NCBI RefSeq assembly: GCF_009908295.1
Contig: NZ_JAAALO010000004.1
Span: 62,001-126,000 of the forward strand
Length of the DNA stretch: 64,000 nucleotides
Direction: 5' to 3'
Origin: Micromonospora rubida
Lineage (GTDB): Bacteria; Actinomycetota; Actinomycetes; Mycobacteriales; Micromonosporaceae
The notes beneath the pieces are model-generated. The model did no database searches. It saw only the letters and a program-made list of their open reading frames with translations, and was not told the DNA's origin. Of the stretch, positions 59,025 to 64,000 are shown piece after piece; the stretch's first letter is position 1, and each line of letters opens with the position of its first letter. The position numbers and the translations under genes were made by a program.

Positions 59025-59538
59025 TCAGCCGGGTGCCGAGATCCACCACACCGACCCGTTCGCCGTGCCCTCCGGGCAGAAGTCCCCGGCCCGTCGCCTG
59101 CGGGGCCGGCTCGCGGCCCCGGTGACGCTCTGGACCGCGCCCGGGCCGGCCGGCCTGACCGTGTCGTCCACGCTGGTCGCCGAGGGCGAGCCGGACCGGC
59201 TGCTCGGCCTGGTCGACCCGGAGTCGGACCTGTGGGCGGCGGTCGAGGAGGCGGGGCGGTTCGCGGTCGTGCCGCTGGGCCCGGCACACCGGCAGCTCGC
59301 CGACCGGTTCGCCGGCCTGTTCCCGTCGCCGGGCGGCCTCTTCGCCACCGGCGGCTGGACCGACACGGAGTACGGCCCGGTCCCCGCCGACGCCGGCGGT
59401 TGGACCGGCTGCCGGCTCGACACCGCCCGCGAGTACGGCTGGGCGCTGCTGGTCGAGGCCACCATCGAGGCCGTCACCCTGACCGAGGAGACCACCCCCC
59501 TCCTGCACTACCGGGGCCGGTACCACGAGCTGACCTGA
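59017..59538 (+). CDS. Flavin reductase-like domain protein
   Basis: A 173-residue FMN-binding split-barrel protein of the flavin-reductase family. LRGRLAAPVTLWTAPGPAGLTVSS and VVPLGPAHRQLADRFAGLF are the recognisable blocks; the second part is adapted. It may reduce flavin or only bind it. The GTG at 59017 is chosen because CACAAT (59004-59009) lies 7 nt upstream, consistent with a leaderless start; an ATG at 59008 overlaps that -10. The start codon lies in a parS-like site. Confidence 0.72.
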   Translation: MNHQPGAEIHHTDPFAVPSGQKSPARRLRGRLAAPVTLWTAPGPAGLTVSSTLVAEGEPDRLLGLVDPESDLWAAVEEAGRFAVVPLGPAHRQLADRFAGLFPSPGGLFATGGWTDTEYGPVPADAGGWTGCRLDTAREYGWALLVEATIEAVTLTEETTPLLHYRGRYHELT

Positions 59539-59622
59539 GCGGGTCGGGCCGGATCGGCGACTCGGGCGGGAGGTCGCCACGCCGCCGACGTGGGCGTCGA
59601 CCACCGGCCGCCGGTCACCGGA

Positions 59623-59636
59623 GTGACGTGGGTCAC
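59623..59636. promoter_or_regulatory. CRP/GlxR-like operator
   Basis: GTGACGTGGGTCAC (GTGA-N6-TCAC) has both CRP half-sites and is 126 bp before the DUF485 start, in a 223-bp gap (59539-59761). CRP-family control of acetate uptake is known in actinobacteria. Confidence 0.55.
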
Positions 59637-59761
59637 CTGGCGCAGGCAGGCGACCGTTCGGCGCAGTGGGCGACCGGGGCCGGCCCACGTCTTCCCGGGC
59701 GAGGGGCGCGGTTCCTACCGTGCGCGAAACTCCCCACGCCTGTGAAGGTGGTGATCCACAG

Positions 59762-60166
59762 ATGTCCACGGACACACCCGCGCCCGATGCGCCGTCGCCG
59801 GCCGCGCCGGAGACGGCGACCTCGGCCGCGTCCGCCGCTGACCGGTACCTCGCCGTGCAACGGTCGGACGAGTTCGTCGGGTTGCGTCGCGCGCTGCGCG
59901 GCTTCGTCTTCCCGATGACCGTCGCGTTCTTCCTCTGGTACGCGCTCTACGTGATCCTGTCCGCGTACGCGCGGGACTTCATGGGCACGCGGCTGTTCGG
60001 CAGCCACATCAACGTCGCCCTGGTCTTCGGGCTGCTCCAGTTCGTCTCGACGTTCCTCATCGCCTGGCTCTACTCCCGATTCGCCGACCGGCGGCTCGAC
60101 CCCGTCGCCGACCGGATCCGCACCGAGATCGGGGAGGTGACCCATGAACACGGTCCTCGCGGCTGA
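59762..60166 (+). CDS. DUF485 membrane protein
   Basis: A 134-residue protein with an Ala/Pro-rich start and two membrane helices: RGFVFPMTVAFFLWYALYVIL and the HINVALVFGLLQFVSTFLIAWLY region. DUF485 proteins are small partners of acetate/pyruvate symporters. The gene overlaps the symporter gene by 23 bp. Confidence 0.92.
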   Translation: MSTDTPAPDAPSPAAPETATSAASAADRYLAVQRSDEFVGLRRALRGFVFPMTVAFFLWYALYVILSAYARDFMGTRLFGSHINVALVFGLLQFVSTFLIAWLYSRFADRRLDPVADRIRTEIGEVTHEHGPRG

Positions 60167-61817
60167 GGCGGGCGGCAGCACCGCCCGCAACCTGACCATC
60201 ACCCTGTTCCTGGTCTTCGTGGCGATCACCCTCGCCATCACCGTCTGGGCCAGCCGGCAGACCAAGACGGCCACCGACTTCTACGCCGGTGGCCGGTCCT
60301 TCTCCGGCTTCCAGAACGGCATGGCGATCGGCGGCGACTACATGTCGGCGGCGTCGTTCCTCGGCATCGCCGGCATCATCGCCCTGTACGGCTACGACGG
60401 CTTCCTGTACTCGATCGGATTCCTGGTCGCCTGGCTGGTGGCGCTGCTGCTCGTCGCCGAACTGCTGCGCAACTCGGGCCGGTACACGATGGCGGACGTG
60501 CTGGCGTTCCGGATGCGCCAGCGCCCGGTCCGGACGGCGGCGGCGGTCTCCACGATCACCGTGTCGATCTTCTACCTGCTGGCCCAGATGGTCGGCGCGG
60601 GCGCGCTGGTGGCGCTGCTGCTCGGCATCAAGCCCGGCACCACGTTCCTCGGCATGGACGCCGACACCGCCAAGATCGCCACGATCGTCATGGTCGGCGC
60701 CCTGATGATCATCTACGTCACCGTGGGCGGCATGAAGGGCACCACGTACGTCCAGATCGTCAAGGCGTTCCTGCTGATGACCGGCGCGCTCGTGATGACC
60801 CTGCTGGTGCTGGCGAAGTACAACTTCAACCTGTCGGAGCTGCTCGGCAGCGCCGCCGCCTCCTCCGGCAAGGGCGAAGCCCTCCTCAGACCGGGCCTGA
60901 AGTACGGCGTCGAGGTCGCCGGCGACGCGACGCAGACGTTCTACAACAAGGTCGACCTGCTCTCGCTCGGCATCGCGCTGGTCCTCGGCACGGCCGGCCT
61001 GCCGCACATCCTGATCCGCTTCTACACCGTGCCGACGGCGAAGGCGGCCCGCAAGAGCGTGCTCTGGGCGATCGGCATCATCGGCGCGTTCTACCTGCTC
61101 ACCCTCGCCCTGGGCTTCGGCGCGGCGGCGCTGGTCGGCAGCAAGGACATCATCGCGCAGGACAAGGCCGGCAACACCGCCGCGCCACAGCTCGCCGAGG
61201 CCCTCGGCAGGGAGTTCTTCGGCGGCGACCTCGGCGGGGCGACCCTGCTCGCGATCATCGCGGCGGTCGCCTTCGCCACCATCCTGGCGGTGGTCGCCGG
61301 GCTCACCCTGGCCTCGTCGTCCAGCCTCGCGCACGACTTCTACGCCAACGTGGTCAAGAAGGGGCAGGCGTCGGAGCGCCAGGAGGTCCGGGTGGCCCGG
61401 CTCTCGGCCCTGGTCATCGGCGCGGTGTCGATCGCCCTGTCGATCTACGCGCAGAGCCTGAACGTGGCCTTCCTGGTGGCGCTGGCATTCGCGGTGGCCG
61501 CCTCGGGAAACCTGCCGGCGATCCTCTACAGCCTGTTCTGGCGGCGGTTCAACACCTCCGGCGCGGTCTGGTCGATCTACGGCGGCCTGCTCGCCGCGGT
61601 GCTGCTGGTGTTCTTCTCGCCGGTGGTCTCCGGGGCGCCGACCTCGATGTTCCCGGACCACGACTGGCACTGGTTCCCGCTGTCCAACCCGGGCATCCTC
61701 TCCATCCCGTTCGGCTTCCTGTGCGGGTGGATCGGCACGGTGATCTCCAAGGAGCACGACGAGGAGAAGTACGCGGAACTGGAGGTGCGGGCGCTCACCG
61801 GCGCCGGCGCGCACTGA
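60144..61817 (+). CDS. Cation/acetate symporter (ActP/MctC-like)
   Basis: A 557-residue SSS-family transporter with about 13 helices. Blocks such as TATDFYAGGRSFSGFQNGMAIGGDYMSAASFLG and GTAGLPHILIRFYTVPTAKAARKS are close to ActP/MctC. Likely substrates are acetate, pyruvate or propionate with Na+ or H+. Expressed with DUF485; a CRP-like site lies upstream of the operon. Followed by a hairpin. Confidence 0.93.
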   Translation: MNTVLAAEAGGSTARNLTITLFLVFVAITLAITVWASRQTKTATDFYAGGRSFSGFQNGMAIGGDYMSAASFLGIAGIIALYGYDGFLYSIGFLVAWLVALLLVAELLRNSGRYTMADVLAFRMRQRPVRTAAAVSTITVSIFYLLAQMVGAGALVALLLGIKPGTTFLGMDADTAKIATIVMVGALMIIYVTVGGMKGTTYVQIVKAFLLMTGALVMTLLVLAKYNFNLSELLGSAAASSGKGEALLRPGLKYGVEVAGDATQTFYNKVDLLSLGIALVLGTAGLPHILIRFYTVPTAKAARKSVLWAIGIIGAFYLLTLALGFGAAALVGSKDIIAQDKAGNTAAPQLAEALGREFFGGDLGGATLLAIIAAVAFATILAVVAGLTLASSSSLAHDFYANVVKKGQASERQEVRVARLSALVIGAVSIALSIYAQSLNVAFLVALAFAVAASGNLPAILYSLFWRRFNTSGAVWSIYGGLLAAVLLVFFSPVVSGAPTSMFPDHDWHWFPLSNPGILSIPFGFLCGWIGTVISKEHDEEKYAELEVRALTGAGAH

Positions 61818-61853
61818 GTCGGACCCGCTCGGCACCGCACCCGCCGAGCTGTC

Positions 61854-61896
61854 GAGGGGCCCCCGCCACGCCCGAGGCATTGGCCGGGGGCCCCTC
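61854..61896 (+). terminator. Hairpin terminator of the symporter operon
   Basis: gaggggcccccg (61854-61865) and cgggggcccctc (61885-61896) form a perfect 12-bp stem around a 19-nt loop, 37 bp after the symporter stop. It also separates the next promoter. Confidence 0.75.
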
Positions 61897-61906
61897 CTCA
61901 CCTCTG

Positions 61907-61912
61907 TAGGCT
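61907..61912 (+). promoter_or_regulatory. Predicted -10 of leaderless promoter (epimerase)
   Basis: TAGGCT lies 6 nt before the ATG at 61919; the same hexamer is used before 9287. No Shine-Dalgarno sequence. Confidence 0.55.
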
Positions 61913-61918
61913 GGCCGT

Positions 61919-62896
61919 ATGAAGGTTGCTCCGCGCTTCGGCCCCGGTCACCGTGTCCTCGTCACCGGCGGCGCCGGCTTCGTGCCGTCGCACCTGGTGG
62001 ACTCCCTCGTCGCCCGCGGCTGCACAGTGGTGGTGCTGGACAACTTCGTCACCGGCTCCAAGGACAACGTCGCCCACCTGCTGGAGAAGCCGACCTTCAC
62101 GCTGGTCGAGGCGGACGTCTCCGACGGGCTGCCGAACCACCACCCGGCCCTGGCCGAGCGGTTCGACGCGATCCTGCACATGGCCTCCCCGGCCAGCCCC
62201 ACGGACTTCGCCACCCTGCCGGTGGAGATCCTCCGGGTCGGCTCGGTGGGCACCCTGCATCTGCTGGACCGCGCGGTCGCCGACGGGGCCCGGTTCCTGA
62301 TGGCCTCCACCTCCGAGGCGTACGGGGACCCGAAGGAGCACCCGCAGCGCGAGACGTACTGGGGCAACGTCAACCCGATCGGCGTGCGCAGCGTCTACGA
62401 CGAGGCGAAGCGGTTCTCCGAGGCGGCCACGATGGCGTACCACCGGTACCGGGGGCTGGACGCCGCGATCGTGCGGATCTTCAACACGTACGGCCCGCGG
62501 ATGCGGCCGGACGACGGCCGGGCCATCCCGACGTTCATCTCGCAGGCGCTGCGCGGCGAGCCGATCACGGTGCACGGCACGGGCGACCAGACCCGGTCGA
62601 TCTGCTACGTCGAGGACCTGGTGCGCGGCATCCTGCTGCTGCTCGACTCGACCGAGACGGGCCCGGTCAACTGCGGCACCGAGCACGAGCTGACCATGCG
62701 GCAACTCGCCGAGTTGATCGTGTCGCTCTCCGGGAGCGCGTCACAGGTGACCTACGTCACCCGGGCTGCCGACGACCCGGAGATGCGCCGGCCGGACCTC
62801 ACCCTCGCCCGTGAACTGCTCGGATACGAGCCGTCAGTGGCGCCCGAGGACGGCCTCCGACGCACCATCGAGCACTTTCGCGCACGGCTAGGGTAA
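61919..62896 (+). CDS. NAD-dependent epimerase/dehydratase, UXS-like
   Basis: A 325-residue extended short-chain dehydrogenase. The Rossmann motif is TGGAGFVPSHL, in which the third glycine of GxxGxxG is Pro, an unusual feature. The catalytic set is Thr/Ser-Tyr-Lys: STSEAYG and VYDEAKRFSEA. SVxxDExKR-type and IFNTYGPRM blocks are most like UDP-glucuronate decarboxylases (UDP-xylose synthases), with dTDP-glucose dehydratase as the other choice. It would make a nucleotide sugar for EPS or glycoconjugates. Confidence 0.85.
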   Translation: MKVAPRFGPGHRVLVTGGAGFVPSHLVDSLVARGCTVVVLDNFVTGSKDNVAHLLEKPTFTLVEADVSDGLPNHHPALAERFDAILHMASPASPTDFATLPVEILRVGSVGTLHLLDRAVADGARFLMASTSEAYGDPKEHPQRETYWGNVNPIGVRSVYDEAKRFSEAATMAYHRYRGLDAAIVRIFNTYGPRMRPDDGRAIPTFISQALRGEPITVHGTGDQTRSICYVEDLVRGILLLLDSTETGPVNCGTEHELTMRQLAELIVSLSGSASQVTYVTRAADDPEMRRPDLTLARELLGYEPSVAPEDGLRRTIEHFRARLG

Positions 62897-62959
62897 CCGG
62901 TCGACGGGCCACGCCCCGCCGGGTGACCTGCGCTTCGGCGCGGCGCTCGACGGGGCTAC

Positions 62960-62973
62960 GTACCCTCGGGTAC
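62960..62973. promoter_or_regulatory. Palindrome GTACCC-TC-GGGTAC over the start of the LCP gene
   Basis: A perfect inverted repeat ends at the base before the ATG at 62974. It includes TACCCT (62961-62966), a candidate -10 spaced 7 nt from the ATG. So the site could be both promoter and operator of a leaderless gene. Confidence 0.5.
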
Positions 62974-64000
62974 ATGTCAGCGACCACTCCCGCCGGCGTC
63001 CCGCTCCCGCACCTGCGTCGCAGCGCCGGACGCGCCTCGGTGCCCGGCCCCGGCCAGGGCTCCTCGGGGCGCGCCCGCGTCTCCGACGCCCAGTGGCCCC
63101 CCGCGCCCAGCGACCGCTCGCCGGGCGGCGGCTTCGGCGGCCCGGGTGGGCCCGCCGGCCCTGTCGGGCCCACCCGCCCCGGCGGGCCGAGGCGACCGGG
63201 CGGGCAGGGGCCGCGGTGGCGCCGGATCGGCCTGGTGGCCGGCGTGGCGGCGCTGGTGCTCGCGCTGCTCGGTGGTGCGGGCGCCTGGCTCTACACCAGC
63301 AACCTCAACGACGACCTGGCCCGCACCGACCCGTTCTCGGAGCTGACGGGCGGTCGCCCGGCCAAGGCGGTGAACGGCGCGCTGAACATCCTGCTGGTCG
63401 GCAGCGACTCGCGGGACCCGGACGCCCCGGTGGACCAGCAGAGCCAGTGGCGGGCGGACACGATCATCGTCATGCACATCCCGGCCGACCACAAGTCCGC
63501 CTACCTGGTCTCCGTCCCCCGCGACCTGTACGTGCCGATCCCCGAGAACGCCAAGTCGGAGTGCGGCTCGGGACAGCGGGCGAAGATCAACGCGGCGTTC
63601 GCGTTCGGCGGCCTGCCGCTGGCCGTGAGGACGGTGGAGTGCTTCACCGACGTACGGATCGACCACGTGCTGGCGATCGACTTCGCCGGCTTCAAGCAGG
63701 TCACCGACGCCCTCGGCGGGGTCGACCTGAAGGTGGAGCGGTCGGTCACGTCGATCCACAAGCCGTTCCGGAAGTTCACCAAGGGCACCATGCACATGAC
63801 CGGCGCCGAGGCGCTGGACTGGATCCGGCAGCGCAAGCAGTTCCCCGACGGTGACTTCGCGCGGATGCGCCACCAGCAGGAGTTCCTGAAGGCGCTGATG
63901 GACAAGGCGGCCAGCACGGGGACGCTGACGAATCCGAAGAAGCTGAACGGCTTCCTCCAGTCGGTGACCGACGCGGTCACGGTGGACGAGGGATTCTCGC
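62974..64000 (+). CDS. LytR-CpsA-Psr (LCP) family ligase, cut by the window end
   Basis: A partial protein of 342 codons here. A Gly/Pro-rich cytoplasmic start of about 85 residues precedes one membrane helix and the LCP domain: NILLVGSDSRD, WRADTIIVMHI, YLVSVPRDLYV, AKINAAFAFGG, and EALDWIRQRKQFPDGDFARM with the conserved Arg residues of the pyrophosphate pocket. LCP proteins attach lipid-linked polymers to peptidoglycan. It may attach the EPS or wall glycopolymer of this region. The frame is open to 64000, so the C-terminus is outside. Confidence 0.9.
   Translation, partial: MSATTPAGVPLPHLRRSAGRASVPGPGQGSSGRARVSDAQWPPAPSDRSPGGGFGGPGGPAGPVGPTRPGGPRRPGGQGPRWRRIGLVAGVAALVLALLGGAGAWLYTSNLNDDLARTDPFSELTGGRPAKAVNGALNILLVGSDSRDPDAPVDQQSQWRADTIIVMHIPADHKSAYLVSVPRDLYVPIPENAKSECGSGQRAKINAAFAFGGLPLAVRTVECFTDVRIDHVLAIDFAGFKQVTDALGGVDLKVERSVTSIHKPFRKFTKGTMHMTGAEALDWIRQRKQFPDGDFARMRHQQEFLKALMDKAASTGTLTNPKKLNGFLQSVTDAVTVDEGFS

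Overview
The window is high-GC actinobacterial DNA. GTG starts, four-base ATGA/GTGA stop-start overlaps, DUF397/DUF5753 regulator pairs and a DUF3048 lipoprotein all point to the Micromonosporaceae, and Micromonospora is the best guess. No rRNA, tRNA or CRISPR array was seen. Almost all DNA is coding.

Layout: 1-9.3 kb is mostly housekeeping: a DUF2332 protein, an APH-like kinase, a thiolase, a PH-domain membrane protein, a rhomboid protease, a cyclophilin, CorA and an aminotransferase. 9.5-32.1 kb is a large exopolysaccharide (EPS) region. It holds a CysQ-type PAP phosphatase, two GH26-like hydrolases, a GT2, an ALG13/ALG14-like split glycosyltransferase pair, three sulfotransferases, a GT14 branching enzyme, a Wzz/BY-kinase-like protein whose kinase motifs are degenerate, a DUF3048 lipoprotein, a Wzy-like polymerase, an APH-like kinase, a Wzx-like flippase and a secreted delta-60-repeat protein. 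A cassette of nucleotidyltransferase, glycerol-1-phosphate-dehydrogenase-like enzyme and CDP-alcohol phosphotransferase closes it. A GT4 (42.4 kb), an initiating sugar phosphotransferase (44.8 kb), a UXS-like epimerase (61.9 kb) and an LCP ligase (63 kb, cut by the window end) probably serve the same or related polymers. Together they look like a Wzx/Wzy-type pathway whose product is sulfated, with CysQ removing the PAP released by the sulfotransferases.

32.1-42.3 kb is accessory. Its core is a conflict-system operon read leftward: an EACC1-like adaptor, a CHAT protease fused to a STAND/NB-ARC-type NTPase, and a TPR protein. A second, nearly identical TPR gene lies on the other side in inverted orientation, with a one-base frameshift near its end. 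The two TPR genes are inverted arms of about 1,275 bp that could invert the operon or exchange repeats. Then come a DUF397/DUF5753 regulator pair facing a small operon (73-aa, 56-aa, HTH and 71-aa proteins) across two tandem TTCCATRGAA operators, a ricin-type lectin and an unrecognised protein.

43.7-64 kb returns to core functions: Fpg/Nei glycosylase, a LytS/LytR pair, a DUF5701 protein, an OmpR-type two-component system preceded by a cluster of DnaA-box-like 9-mers, a DUF4173 membrane protein, two acetate/pyruvate-type symporter operons (one with a CRP-like site), an ABC exporter and a flavin reductase whose start lies in a 15/16 match to parS. Many starts sit 6-7 nt after a TAnnnT-like -10 with no Shine-Dalgarno sequence, so leaderless mRNAs appear common here.
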